NCBI GenBank assembly: GCA_018662225.1 | Contig: JABJGO010000073.1 | Span: 1 to 64,000 of the forward strand | Direction of reading: 5' to 3' | DNA: 64,000 nt | DNA from: Rhodospirillales bacterium | Lineage (GTDB): Bacteria > Pseudomonadota > Alphaproteobacteria > Rhodospirillales > Casp-alpha2 | Shown: positions 47,473 through 56,962 of the stretch, one piece after another | Position numbering within the stretch: the stretch's first letter is position 1 | How the letters are laid out: each line of letters begins with the position of its first letter | Made by a program: the position numbers and the translations under genes | Notes under the pieces: generated by a model | The model's input: only the letters and a program-made list of their open reading frames with translations | What the model was told of the DNA's origin: nothing | Database searches by the model: none

Positions 47473-48578
47473 GCAAGATCATCCCAGGTCCAGGTGGTTA
47501 CGGGCAGGTGATCAATGGAATCTTCGATCCGCCGCCTGAGGGCGTCACGCGATAGCAACCCACTTTGGGTATCCACCTCCTCAACCACCGCTGCGGCATT
47601 GACCGCTGCGGCGCGCAAGGCAACGTCAGGGCCTTCACCAGCGGCCAAATGGGTGCACAGCGTTGACGTAAAGGCATCACCCGCACCGGCGGTGCCTTTG
47701 GGTTCAGCCGTCATAGAGGGGCAAAAGTGAACGCCTGTATCGTTGGCGAGGTAGGCACCATCCGTACCATCCGTCACCACAACGTTGCTTACACCATACC
47801 GCCGAACGCGGGCGAAGAATTCAGCCAGTGCCAGATCGAACCCGCCACAGGCAAGCCCCAACCGCATGAGAGGCGGTACGCCGTCTTCGATCAGATTATC
47901 GTCGTTGACACTTTCCACATCATCAAGGGCTGCAATGACCGGCACCAACGCTTCGGCTTCAACCCGGTTAATGGCTAGGAGGTCGATGTTCTTGAGGGTT
48001 TGTAGAAAGACCGCCGTGCGGGATGTGAGCTGTCGAATGCCGGGGTTGGCGGCAACGAAGGCACCAGCTTCACGGCCCATATCCACCACAATGGGGAAAC
48101 AGTCAGCGGATCGGTTGGACAGATTGGTCACATAAACCAGATCACGGCCTTCAAACATTTCAGGGGTGAGGTCCGCCGGGCGCAGCAGCGTATTGGTGCC
48201 ACGCTGGGTAAAAATGGTAGCGTTGCGGTTGTGCGAGGACACCATCACGGCGGTACCCGTGGGCAGCTCAGACGTGCGTAGGGCCAGCGAATCATCCACG
48301 CCTTCATGGGCCAGCCGGTCAATAATTTGTGCGCCGTTTGCGTCAGACCCGATTTTAATCAGTGCACTGACGTCTACATCCATTCTCGCCATGGCCACGG
48401 CGGCGTTTACGGCACCGCCACCGATGTGGGTAGAAATGCTTTCAGATTCAATTTTGCGGCCCTGTTCCAGCAACAGATAGGACGCCGTGGCATTGTGCAT
48501 GGTCAGGCGTTCCACGTCGCGGCTGGCGACAATGGTAATAATATCGACCATGGCAGAGCCAACACAGAGTGCGCGCAT
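47469..48578 (-). CDS. PfkB-family carbohydrate kinase
   Basis: A 369-residue kinase with the PfkB signatures: the N-terminal GGGAVNAAVAMARM and the C-terminal GTAGAGDAFTSTLCTHLA, where the Asp of GAGD is the catalytic base. The phosphoacceptor is unknown; adenosine, ribose, or a sugar acid are possible. It is about 60 residues longer than the common ribokinases, with an insert near 215-245. Translated as part of the aminotransferase-PfkB-sulfatase chain. Confidence 0.86.
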   Translation of the reverse strand: MRALCVGSAMVDIITIVASRDVERLTMHNATASYLLLEQGRKIESESISTHIGGGAVNAAVAMARMDVDVSALIKIGSDANGAQIIDRLAHEGVDDSLALRTSELPTGTAVMVSSHNRNATIFTQRGTNTLLRPADLTPEMFEGRDLVYVTNLSNRSADCFPIVVDMGREAGAFVAANPGIRQLTSRTAVFLQTLKNIDLLAINRVEAEALVPVIAALDDVESVNDDNLIEDGVPPLMRLGLACGGFDLALAEFFARVRRYGVSNVVVTDGTDGAYLANDTGVHFCPSMTAEPKGTAGAGDAFTSTLCTHLAAGEGPDVALRAAAVNAAAVVEEVDTQSGLLSRDALRRRIEDSIDHLPVTTWTWDDLA

Positions 48579-48595
48579 GGAAACTCCTTATTCAG

Positions 48596-50014
48596 CTATA
48601 GCAAGCCTTCGCGGGTTAATTCATCCGCCAGACTGTTCAACGTGGCGACCAGACGCTTGATTAACTCATCACACTCAGGCCTTGTGATCGTCAGGGGCGG
48701 GGCCAGCATGAACCATTCACCATTCTCGCCATTACAGGTGCGGCGTGAATAGATCATCAGGCCATTATCCAACCCGTGCATACGGATACGATCAGCGGCA
48801 ACGGCTTCCAGGGGCAACATCTTTTTGGTGGCCTGATCGGCAACCATCTCAAGACTCATCAGAAGCCCCAGGCCGCGAATATCCCCAATTAGCGGGCAAC
48901 TGGCTTTCAAGCCTTCCAGTTGATCGCGAAGGTAAGTACCCATGGTCGTGGCGTTATCCATCAGACCATGCTTTTCGGTGTAATCCAGCACGGCGCAACC
49001 CGCCGCGCTTGCCACCGGGTTCGCGGTGTAGGTATGGGAGAAATCAAAGCCGATGTCTTCGGCTAATGGATCGGCCATGCTTGCTGGAACCAGCACAGCC
49101 CCCAATGGCACGTAACCGGCGGCCAGCCCCTTGGCCAGCACCGCCACATCGGGCCTGATATCGGGCCAATAGTGGGCTGACAGGAACTTGCCGGTACGGC
49201 CCGATCCGCTCATGACCTCATCGAACACCAGATAAACACCGTTCTCATCACAGATTTTACGAACCTCGCGGAGGAATAACTCGTGCGGTACGTTGGCGCC
49301 GGTGGCCACCCCGCCCACCGGCTCGATCATGAACGCCAGAACATTTTCAGCGCCAAGCTCGTTTATTTTGCTTCGCAAGGCATCGGCGCAGTGTTGCGCG
49401 TAGCTTTCAACCGTATGGTTTTCCGGCACCCGGTAGGTGAAGGGGGCGGGTACCTTGGGCGAATCCACGACCATGCCGTCCAGAAAATTGCCCAGCGTGT
49501 TGTCACCGCTCCATGCCAATGCAGAGAACGTGCCGCCGTGATAGGACGGCATGCAGGTGATCACATGGCGACGATTGGTCTGTCCGTTAGATATGGCGTG
49601 CTGGCGCAGGAATTTGATGGCGATTTCATTGGCTTCTGATCCACCCGATACAAAGCACGCACGCTCGAACCCCGGCCCGGCCAGCCGCGCCACCTGATCC
49701 GATAATTGAATATTGGCCCGGTGCCGGGCAATGCGGGAACAGGCGAAATCAACGGTGTTGATCTGATTGGCGATGGCCTCGCCTACTTCACGGACGCCGT
49801 GGCCGATGTTGGACACAATGGGACCTGATGACATGTCGATATATTCGGTGCCTCCGTCATCCCACATGCGAATACCTTCGGCTCGTTCGATCAGGGGCAG
49901 GGGGATGGCGGTGCCTTTCCGACCAAAGAACACGTCTGAACCGCCACCACTGGCGGGGAGGTAACTTCCGGCGGGGCCGGACAGGTCGGAACGGTGGGCG
50001 TCATTTGCGGGCAT
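48596..50014 (-). CDS. Class III aminotransferase (PLP dependent)
   Basis: A 472-residue omega-type aminotransferase. The PLP Lys is in VAVLAKGLAAGYVPLGAVL (near residue 290), the cofactor Asp in YLVFDEVMSGSGRTGKF, and SGGSEANEIAIKFLRQHAISNG and SYHGGTFSALAWSG are typical. The family uses amines such as taurine, beta-alanine, diaminobutyrate, or putrescine; the substrate cannot be chosen from sequence. AAGGATTACGCC before the ATG at 50014 (MPANDAHRSD) makes this a better start than 50038. First gene of the leftward chain, divergent from the EutB-like gene. Confidence 0.87.
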   Translation of the reverse strand: MPANDAHRSDLSGPAGSYLPASGGGSDVFFGRKGTAIPLPLIERAEGIRMWDDGGTEYIDMSSGPIVSNIGHGVREVGEAIANQINTVDFACSRIARHRANIQLSDQVARLAGPGFERACFVSGGSEANEIAIKFLRQHAISNGQTNRRHVITCMPSYHGGTFSALAWSGDNTLGNFLDGMVVDSPKVPAPFTYRVPENHTVESYAQHCADALRSKINELGAENVLAFMIEPVGGVATGANVPHELFLREVRKICDENGVYLVFDEVMSGSGRTGKFLSAHYWPDIRPDVAVLAKGLAAGYVPLGAVLVPASMADPLAEDIGFDFSHTYTANPVASAAGCAVLDYTEKHGLMDNATTMGTYLRDQLEGLKASCPLIGDIRGLGLLMSLEMVADQATKKMLPLEAVAADRIRMHGLDNGLMIYSRRTCNGENGEWFMLAPPLTITRPECDELIKRLVATLNSLADELTREGLL

Positions 50015-50123
50015 GGCGTAATCCTTTCGCGCGATCATGACTATATTGTCGATTATCTACATATCTCATTGATTGCCCGCGCGCCATAGGCCAAAAATAG
50101 TAATTGAAGAGGGAGTTTGCACC

Positions 50124-51110
50124 ATGTCCACCGTAACGTTGAAGCATATCAAACGCGCACGCGAGGTCATTAGAGATTCCGTGCGCCATACACCGCTGAT
50201 TCCATCGCCAAGCTTGAGCGAAATTGCGGGCGTCGATGTTCATTTGAAACTGGAAACCTTACAGGATATCGGCGCGTTCAAGATCAGAGGCGCCACCAAC
50301 AAACTGGCCAGCCTGAGTGATGAAGAAAAAACCCGCGGTGTTGTTGCGGTATCAACTGGCAATCATGGCCGGGGTGTGGCGGCGGCGGCTAAAAAGATGG
50401 GTATCCGCGCCATCATCTGTATGGGCAATCTGGTGCCTGAAAACAAACTGGCGGGTATCAGGGCTCTGGGTGCCGAAATCAGGATTGTTGGGAAAAGTCA
50501 GGACGATGCCGAGGTGGAAGCCCAGCGTCTGATCGATGAAGAGGGTATGATCAACGCCCATCCTTTTGATGATATGCACGTTGTATCGGGGCAGGGCACG
50601 ATCGGACTGGAACTGCTGGAAGACCTGCCCCATGTGAAGACGGTGATTGTGCCATTATCCGGTGGTGGCTTGGCGGGTGGCATTGCGCTGGCGTTGAAAG
50701 CATCCAGCCCAAACGTTCGTGTGGTGGCTGTTTCCATGGAAAAGGGTGCCGCCATGATCGAGAGCATCGCCGCCGGCAAGCCGGTACCTGTGGAAGAACT
50801 GCCCACACTGGCAGATTCGCTGGGCGGCGGCATCGGCCTTGAAAACCAGCATACCTTTGCGCTTTGTCGTGACTATATCGATGACCTGATTACGCTTTCC
50901 GAAGAACAGATCAGCGCCGCCATGGCGCACTTTTACTGGCAGGAACGCATCATCGTTGAAGGTGGCGGGTCTGTGGGGGCGGCCGCAATCCTGAACGGTC
51001 TGATTCCTGATCTGGAAGGCCCTGTGGCGATCGTGGTCAGTGGCCGCAATGTGGACATGGCCAAGTTGCACCAGATCATTGATGACAATCCCCCGGCGAG
51101 CCCGGGATAA
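50124..51110 (+). CDS. eutB: Threonine-dehydratase-like enzyme, EutB/BhcB type
   Basis: A 328-residue fold type II PLP enzyme. The PLP Lys is in DIGAFKIRGATNKL, followed by STGNHGRGVAAAAKKMG, VPLSGGGLAGGIALALKA (phosphate-binding) and IIVEGGGSVGAAAIL. The closest types I know are EutB, which removes water from hydroxyectoine-derived intermediates, and BhcB, beta-hydroxyaspartate dehydratase. Both make an imine that the following EutC/BhcD-type enzyme reduces, which the neighbour supports. GAGGGAG lies before the ATG at 50124; the frame from 50073 has none. Confidence 0.75.
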   Translation: MSTVTLKHIKRAREVIRDSVRHTPLIPSPSLSEIAGVDVHLKLETLQDIGAFKIRGATNKLASLSDEEKTRGVVAVSTGNHGRGVAAAAKKMGIRAIICMGNLVPENKLAGIRALGAEIRIVGKSQDDAEVEAQRLIDEEGMINAHPFDDMHVVSGQGTIGLELLEDLPHVKTVIVPLSGGGLAGGIALALKASSPNVRVVAVSMEKGAAMIESIAAGKPVPVEELPTLADSLGGGIGLENQHTFALCRDYIDDLITLSEEQISAAMAHFYWQERIIVEGGGSVGAAAILNGLIPDLEGPVAIVVSGRNVDMAKLHQIIDDNPPASPG

Positions 51111-51137
51111 AACTAAGGATAGAACGAAGGATAGCGC

Positions 51138-52130
51138 ATGACTGAAATCACCATTCTGCCCGAAAGCCAGCTTCGCCAATGTGTGCATCTGGATATGGAA
51201 GTCTTAGGTGCCATTGAAGATGTGTTCACGGCGCTGGCCGGTGGCAAGGTTATTATGCCGCCGATCCTGCGGCTGGATATCGAAGAGCATCACGGCGAGA
51301 TTGACGTGAAGACCGCCTATATTCCGGGCTTGGACAGTTTTGCGGTTAAAATGAGTCCCGGTTTTTTCAACAACCCAAAACTGGGACTGCCCAGCACCAA
51401 CGGCCTTATGACGTTGTTCAGCGCCCATACTGGTTTGGTTGAGGCCATGTTGCTGGATAATGGGTACCTGACCGATGTGCGCACTGCTGCTGCCGGTGCC
51501 ATTGCATCCAAATATTTGGCGAACCCGAACATTGATACGGTGGGTGTGATCGGTACCGGATCGCAGGCTCGTTATCAGGTCGAGGCCTTGAAGCTGGTTC
51601 GCGATTTCTCGAACGTTTTGGTCTGGGGTCGCGATGCGGGCAAGGCGGCGGCGTGCGCCGATGATATAGCTGAAAAACTGGATGTATCGGCGGGACCGTG
51701 CGCCAGCATCGAAGACGTGGTTGCGGCGTCGCAGGGGGTTATTACCTCGACGCCATCCAGTGAGCCGCTGATACAGTCCGACTGGCTGCACCCCGGCTTA
51801 CACGTTACCGCCATGGGATCGGACGCTGAACATAAACGTGAGCTGGACCCTGCAATCGTTGCGGCCTGTGATCTGTTTGTGTGCGATACGCGCGCCCAAA
51901 GCGCCAAACTGGGCGAGCTGCACCATGCTATTGATGCAGGCATTGTGGATACCGATGTTGCCGTCACTGAATTGGGGCAGGTCATCACGGGTGATGCACC
52001 AGGCCGCCAAAGCGCCGACGATATCACTGTGTGTGATCTGACCGGTACCGGCGCGCAGGATACGGCCATCGCCCGATTGGCGTTCCAGAAAGCACAAAGG
52101 ATGGGTCTCGGCACCCAGTTCGAGACTTAA
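51138..52130 (+). CDS. eutC: Ornithine cyclodeaminase family protein, EutC/BhcD type
   Basis: A 330-residue member of the ornithine cyclodeaminase/mu-crystallin family. It binds NAD(P) through VGVIGTGSQARYQVEALKLV, with the substrate side formed by the N-terminal half (PILRLDIEEHHGEIDVKTAYIPGL). Such enzymes either cyclise and deaminate amino acids or reduce imines; placed 27 bases behind the EutB-like gene it most likely reduces the imine formed there. AAGGATAGCGC precedes the ATG. Confidence 0.78.
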   Translation: MTEITILPESQLRQCVHLDMEVLGAIEDVFTALAGGKVIMPPILRLDIEEHHGEIDVKTAYIPGLDSFAVKMSPGFFNNPKLGLPSTNGLMTLFSAHTGLVEAMLLDNGYLTDVRTAAAGAIASKYLANPNIDTVGVIGTGSQARYQVEALKLVRDFSNVLVWGRDAGKAAACADDIAEKLDVSAGPCASIEDVVAASQGVITSTPSSEPLIQSDWLHPGLHVTAMGSDAEHKRELDPAIVAACDLFVCDTRAQSAKLGELHHAIDAGIVDTDVAVTELGQVITGDAPGRQSADDITVCDLTGTGAQDTAIARLAFQKAQRMGLGTQFET

Positions 52131-52132
52131 AC

Positions 52133-54145
52133 ATGCTAACGGTCGGCCAGTTTCCCCATGTGGTGCGCGAGATCGAAAACCAGTGGATCACGTTGTCGGA
52201 TGGCTGCCGGTTGGCAGCGCGCATGTGGATACCGGACGTGGCCAACAAGACTCCGGTGCCGGCCATTCTGGAGTATCTTCCCTACCGTAAACGGGGCGGC
52301 ACCGACGCGCGCGATGCACTGACCCATCCTTATTTATGCGGCCATGGCTACGTCTGCATTCGCGTGGATATGCGGGGTAACGGCGAAGCGGATGGCGTCA
52401 TGCATGACGAATACGCGCTTCAGGAACACGACGACGCGCTAGAGGTTATCGACTGGATAACCGCACAGCCCTGGTGCGACGGCAACGTGGGGATGATGGG
52501 CATATCATGGGGCGGGTTTAACGGACTGCAAGTGGCAGCGCGCCAGCCCGAGGCCCTGAAGGCCATTATCACGCTGTGTTCCACCGATGATCGGTACGCG
52601 GATGATATTCATTATAAGGGTGGCTGTATTCTGGGCGAGAACATGGGCTGGGGTGCGACCATGTTGGCTTATTCATCCAAGCCACCGGACCCCGATATCG
52701 TGGGTGATGCGTGGCGGGACATGTGGTTTGAGCGGTTAGAGATCGAGCCTTTGTTAGCCGCCAAGTGGCTGACCCATCAACACCGCGACGAGTACTGGAA
52801 ACACGGCTCGGTCTGTGAGGATTTCTCGAAAATAAAGGCCGCTGTGCTGGCTGTTGGTGGATGGGGCGATGCCTATTCCAATACGGTGCCTCGGATGCTG
52901 ACGGGTCTGCAATCGCCGTGCCGGGGGATCACCGGGCCGTGGCATCACAAGTATCCACACTTCGCCATACCGGAACCCCGTATCGGATTTTTGCAGGAGG
53001 CACTCAGGTGGTGGGATCACTGGCTGAAAGGCCATGATACCGGCGTGATGGATGATCCGCTGTACCGGGCTTACATGATGGAAAGTGTGCGGCCTCAGAC
53101 GTCATACCCGCACCGGGATGGGCGCTGGATCGCCGAAGACAGGTGGCCGTCAGACAAGATTGATCACCAACGCCTGTCATTGAACAGCGAGGGATTGCAG
53201 CGAGCACCCGAAACAGACGGTGCGGTTCTGGATATTTGCTCGCCGCAGGATATCGGCCAGATGGGGGGCGAGTTCTGTGTGATCTGGTTAGGTGAGGACA
53301 TGCCCGGCGATCAACAGTCAGAAGACGCCGGATCGCTGGTGTTTGATTCTGAAGCTTTGAATGAGCGCACAGAGATTTTTGGTGCCCCCACCGTCGATCT
53401 AAGGGTTATATCTGATAAGCCGCAGGCCAACGTGGCCGTGCGGTTATGCGACGTGGCTCCGGATGGCAGTTCCACCCGCGTGACTTGGGGGGTGTTGAAC
53501 TTGTGCCACCGGGACAGCCACGAGATGCCATCGGCGCTGGTGCCGGGTGCGCCGTATACCGTCCGCATTCAGATGGATGATATCGCGTGGGCGTTCCCCG
53601 CTGGGCATTGCATCCGGGTGGCGATCTCAACGGCCTATTGGCCTATGATCTGGTCTTCACCTGAGGCCGTGACGCTGGGGGTGGTCGCTGGGGAGAGTTC
53701 ATTATCCCTACCGGTTCGCGAAGCACGCGCGGAAGATTTGCGAGAATTTCCACCCGCCGAAGCAGCGCCGCCACAAAATACGGAGATCGTCCGTGCGGGT
53801 AAACAAACCCGCGTGGTGGAAAAAAACCCGTATACGGGCGAGACAACGTTGCAGATTATGGATGATTTTGGTGTCGGGCGTGACCTGGATACAAGACTGA
53901 CCACAGGTGAGATCGCGCGCGAGACGTATCGTATTCACCCCGATGATCCATTGTGCGCCAGCGTGCAAATGCACTGGACTGCCACCCTCAGCCGCGAAGG
54001 CTGGAACATTCGCACCGAAACTTATTCAGCCATGTACGGTGATGCCACCACATTCTATGTGAGCGGTCGTATTGAGGCCTATGAAGATGATGCGCTGGTG
54101 TTCGAGAAAGATTTTGCCGAGGAAATCCCCCGTCGGTTTGTTTAG
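52133..54145 (+). CDS. CocE/NonD family hydrolase
   Basis: A 670-residue serine hydrolase of the X-Pro dipeptidyl-peptidase/cocaine-esterase type. The nucleophile elbow GISWGGFNGLQVAARQ, the Asp in VGGWGDAYSN and the His in GPWHHKYPHFAIPEP give the triad. The C-terminal jelly-roll (about 370-560, from ERTEIFGAPTVDL to AVTLGVVAGESSL) is the Pfam PepX_C type. It could cleave an ester, amide or peptide bond of the pathway's substrate. The start is 3 bases after the eutC stop, so it is in the same operon. Confidence 0.84.
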   Translation: MLTVGQFPHVVREIENQWITLSDGCRLAARMWIPDVANKTPVPAILEYLPYRKRGGTDARDALTHPYLCGHGYVCIRVDMRGNGEADGVMHDEYALQEHDDALEVIDWITAQPWCDGNVGMMGISWGGFNGLQVAARQPEALKAIITLCSTDDRYADDIHYKGGCILGENMGWGATMLAYSSKPPDPDIVGDAWRDMWFERLEIEPLLAAKWLTHQHRDEYWKHGSVCEDFSKIKAAVLAVGGWGDAYSNTVPRMLTGLQSPCRGITGPWHHKYPHFAIPEPRIGFLQEALRWWDHWLKGHDTGVMDDPLYRAYMMESVRPQTSYPHRDGRWIAEDRWPSDKIDHQRLSLNSEGLQRAPETDGAVLDICSPQDIGQMGGEFCVIWLGEDMPGDQQSEDAGSLVFDSEALNERTEIFGAPTVDLRVISDKPQANVAVRLCDVAPDGSSTRVTWGVLNLCHRDSHEMPSALVPGAPYTVRIQMDDIAWAFPAGHCIRVAISTAYWPMIWSSPEAVTLGVVAGESSLSLPVREARAEDLREFPPAEAAPPQNTEIVRAGKQTRVVEKNPYTGETTLQIMDDFGVGRDLDTRLTTGEIARETYRIHPDDPLCASVQMHWTATLSREGWNIRTETYSAMYGDATTFYVSGRIEAYEDDALVFEKDFAEEIPRRFV

Positions 54146-54232
54146 AGCAAAACCCGAGCAAATTGGTTCAATCACTGCCCGGCAGGACCACGAAGTGGTC
54201 CGAGAGGGTGTGAAGGTGGCTTTGCGTAACTC
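54146..54232. repeat. Post-stop hairpin repeat related to 6182-6335
   Basis: Directly after the hydrolase stop. Contains AGCAAAACCCGAGCAAAT, then GCCCGGCA, then a hairpin GGACCAC-GAA-GTGGTCC (54185-54201), then GAGAGGG and GTGGCTTTGCGTAAC. The CCCGGCA-stem-GAGAGGG order matches the unit at 6281-6310, where the stem is AGACCAT/ATGGTCT: the two end pairs of the stem differ on both sides. The head and tail match the repeat at 33131. Confidence 0.7.
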
Positions 54233-55198
54233 CTAAGTCTCCTCGAACGGTTCGGCCAGCAGGCAGAGTATCTCCCACATCATGGTAACGCCGACCAGCG
54301 CGGTCATGCCTTCTGAATCAAACGGTGGCGCGACTTCGACCACATCGCCACCAACCAGATTACGCCCGCGCAAGGACCGCAATATTTTCTGGGCCTCATA
54401 AGGGTTCAGCCCGCCGATTTCCGGTGTACCGGTACCGGGGGCATAAACCGGGTCCAGTCCATCCACATCAAAGCTGATGTATGTCGGGCCATCACCGATC
54501 ACGGCGGCAACTTCGTCGATTACCTTGTCCACGCCCAGATCGAAGTATTCTTCGATCTCAATAACCCGAATACCCTGTTCCTTGGCCCAGTTGTTATCCG
54601 TCTTGGTATAAAGACCACCGCGAATGCCGATCTGGACGGTTCGTTTGGGGTCCAGCAGGCCTTCTTCGATGGCGCGGCGGAAAGGGGTGCCGTGTGTATA
54701 GATGCTATCACCGAAATAGCGATCATTGGTGTCGGAATGGGCATCAATATGCACCATGCCAACGGGTCGGTCCTTGGCAATAGCGCGCATGATGGGCAAG
54801 GTGATCAGGTGATCACCACCAGCGGTCAACGGCACCACACCGGCGGCATGGACGTCTTCATAGAATTTACCAACCCGTTCCAGCGTATCCATCAGATCCA
54901 GTGGGTTAACCGGCGTATCACCGAATTCGGCACACTTGGCACATTCGTATGGGTTGATACGGGTGGTGGGGTGAATATTGCGCATGAGCGTGGACATATC
55001 GCGCATTTGGCGGGGGCCATGACGGGCACCGGCCCGGTTAGTGGTGCCGCCATCCCATGGTACGCCGATCAGACCAATATCGGCTTCGGACCATTCGGCC
55101 TGTTCCAGTATGGGTAGGCGCATAAACGTGGGCACGCCCGCGAAACGCGGTTGCACGACGGATGATACGGGTTTGAAAAAATTGTGATCTTTGCTCAT
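54233..55198 (-). CDS. Agmatinase-family ureohydrolase
   Basis: A 321-residue manganese ureohydrolase. The metal motifs are GGDHLITLPIMRAI, HIDAHSDTND (two Asp and a His) and SFDVDGLDPVYAPGTGTPE. This matches agmatinase/guanidinobutyrase (SpeB) more than arginase. The substrate is a guanidino compound, producing urea and an amine; agmatine, guanidinobutyrate, or a related guanidino acid is possible. Transcribed on its own toward the hydrolase repeat and preceded by a GC-rich stretch before the Rieske gene. Confidence 0.88.
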   Translation of the reverse strand: MSKDHNFFKPVSSVVQPRFAGVPTFMRLPILEQAEWSEADIGLIGVPWDGGTTNRAGARHGPRQMRDMSTLMRNIHPTTRINPYECAKCAEFGDTPVNPLDLMDTLERVGKFYEDVHAAGVVPLTAGGDHLITLPIMRAIAKDRPVGMVHIDAHSDTNDRYFGDSIYTHGTPFRRAIEEGLLDPKRTVQIGIRGGLYTKTDNNWAKEQGIRVIEIEEYFDLGVDKVIDEVAAVIGDGPTYISFDVDGLDPVYAPGTGTPEIGGLNPYEAQKILRSLRGRNLVGGDVVEVAPPFDSEGMTALVGVTMMWEILCLLAEPFEET

Positions 55199-55280
55199 GC
55201 TTGCCTCTTTCGTCCTTCATCAGACCAGTCATCTTCTGTATAGATATGGCCCAGGTTTTTCGTGTGGCTATCTTACGCCG

Positions 55281-56879
55281 TTAATCCTCAATGGCAACGA
55301 AAGACAGCGCCTGATTAGCCGTTCGCATGGCATGGCGACGTTTTAACGGCGAGTGCAGAAAACGGTTGAGAGCGGCCAGCAACGTGGGCTGCCATGCGCC
55401 ACCGGGATTGTTATCAATTTCATCGCTGATGGCGGTCGTCGTTTTGATCAAATGCGCCGTAACGATGTATTCGAACTGGCCATGATCGAACAGGGAATCG
55501 AGGGTTTCGTTCAGGAACGCCGTAGGATCCGACACCAGCCAGTCCTCAAGGCAAATGGATGCATCTTGTGAATCACTGTTACGGCCAAAGAAACAGCACA
55601 TCTGCAACAAGGCCGACGGCCATAATTCAGGGTATTTCTGGGCCAGATGCCGGGCAGCGTTGGCGAAGGTGACCTCGTGCGTCACGCTCAGCCACGTGCG
55701 GTTATGGGCTATGGAATTCGTCGTAGCAGCCTGCACGTCCAGATCGAATTTAAGGACGCTGCGACCGTTCATCTCCAGCAACACGTCATAAAGCTCATCA
55801 GGCGATTGGGATGCCTTAGCCGCCAGTGTCATGGCCGCCTTTGCGCCAAGCCCACTGAAATCATCGGGCTGAACCACTTGATCCTTCGTCGTGTTCCAGT
55901 TCTCCAGGATTGCGGCGTATTCCCGGAACTCAGGAATCAGGTCCTCCCGCCACGATTTTACCAGCCCGCGTGTAAGCATGAGCAACAACGGCTCGATGAC
56001 ATCATCGCCCAAGTGGTCCAGCAGTTCACCGGTCTTCAGTACGTAAATAGCCCCATGCCCGAAATCCAGATAATGGGCGAGCGACGCGCGGGCGAAGCCT
56101 CGTTCCATATCCGCCCAGCCCATGCCGACATCCAGCGCGCCGCGAACGTGGGCGGTGGCGGTTCCTTCGTCTTCGTCCTCGATAGCCTGAACAAAATCAT
56201 CTTCGTTCCATGGTTTTGTTTCGGTGGAATAGGGGAACACGGGTTCACGCTGACTGTCCCAGGCGAAGTTCGCCACAATTTCATGCACGGGCATCAGGCG
56301 TGTGGCATCATCATGAGCGCGGGTGTCGCGCAGGCGTAACCAGTCAGCCGCCGCCATGGGGGCGTGGGTGGAGCCAATACCGAATTCAAATCGGTCGTGA
56401 GTCCATTTGATGGTTTCGCGCACCGCATCCAGCACATCGCCGCCAGCTTTGTCCATACGGGCAATTTCACGGGCCATGCGGTCATACTCGTGTCGGTCAA
56501 AGGAATCCCGCAGGTTGTTCAGGGCGTCGTCTATGCGGGCTTGCGCCGGGGCGTCGGCCACATCAATGCGGATCATGCCACCCTCAACACACGTGGGATA
56601 AACGCGTAGACGATCACCCCCATAGGCATTGTCGCCCGTCCGCAAATCAAACTTCCAGTTATGCCAGTTGCAGGTCAGCGTGCAGTCGCCCGACAGGGTA
56701 CCTTCCTTCAACGGATAGCCTTCGTGCGGGCAGCGATTGTTACAGGCATAAATTTCACCATCCCGATCGAATAGCGCGATCTGCTTTGATCCGACCTTGA
56801 TAACCTTGGCACCGGTTTCGCGCAGGGTGCTCAGTTCAATGGCGTCCTGCCAGTCTGTGTGCTGTGCTGAGTCAGGCAT
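55281..56879 (-). CDS. Rieske protein fused to a large helical domain, unknown
   Basis: A 532-residue protein. The N-terminal domain (about 10-108) is a Rieske ferredoxin: CPH at 50-52 (in ACNNRCPHEGYPL) and CNWH at 70-73 (in CNWHNWKFDLRTG) would bind a [2Fe-2S] cluster. The rest (about 115-532) is mostly helical and has no family I can name; recurring His, Asp and Glu appear in LAHYLDFGHGAIYV, HNRTWLSVTHEVTFANAARHL and YIVTAHLIKTTTAI, suggestive of a metal site. It is not a normal Rieske oxygenase alpha subunit (no H-x4-H-x-D facial triad is evident). Divergent from its regulator. AAGGATCGCC precedes the ATG. Confidence 0.7.
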   Translation of the reverse strand: MPDSAQHTDWQDAIELSTLRETGAKVIKVGSKQIALFDRDGEIYACNNRCPHEGYPLKEGTLSGDCTLTCNWHNWKFDLRTGDNAYGGDRLRVYPTCVEGGMIRIDVADAPAQARIDDALNNLRDSFDRHEYDRMAREIARMDKAGGDVLDAVRETIKWTHDRFEFGIGSTHAPMAAADWLRLRDTRAHDDATRLMPVHEIVANFAWDSQREPVFPYSTETKPWNEDDFVQAIEDEDEGTATAHVRGALDVGMGWADMERGFARASLAHYLDFGHGAIYVLKTGELLDHLGDDVIEPLLLMLTRGLVKSWREDLIPEFREYAAILENWNTTKDQVVQPDDFSGLGAKAAMTLAAKASQSPDELYDVLLEMNGRSVLKFDLDVQAATTNSIAHNRTWLSVTHEVTFANAARHLAQKYPELWPSALLQMCCFFGRNSDSQDASICLEDWLVSDPTAFLNETLDSLFDHGQFEYIVTAHLIKTTTAISDEIDNNPGGAWQPTLLAALNRFLHSPLKRRHAMRTANQALSFVAIED

Positions 56880-56897
56880 TTGGCGATCCTTTAATTG

Positions 56898-56962
56898 ATA
56901 TAAAGTTTTTCCTTTATATATTATTTATTGAATTAAACAAGAGTGTTCTTTATAAAAAGAAC
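56898..56962. promoter_or_regulatory. Two inverted repeats between the Rieske gene and its regulator
   Basis: ATATAAAG (56898-56905) pairs with CTTTATAT (56912-56919), and GTTCTT (56945-56950) pairs with AAGAAC (56957-56962), both perfectly. They flank the divergent AT-rich promoter region and the second lies just before the regulator start, as for autoregulation. Which of the genes each controls cannot be said. Confidence 0.55.
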
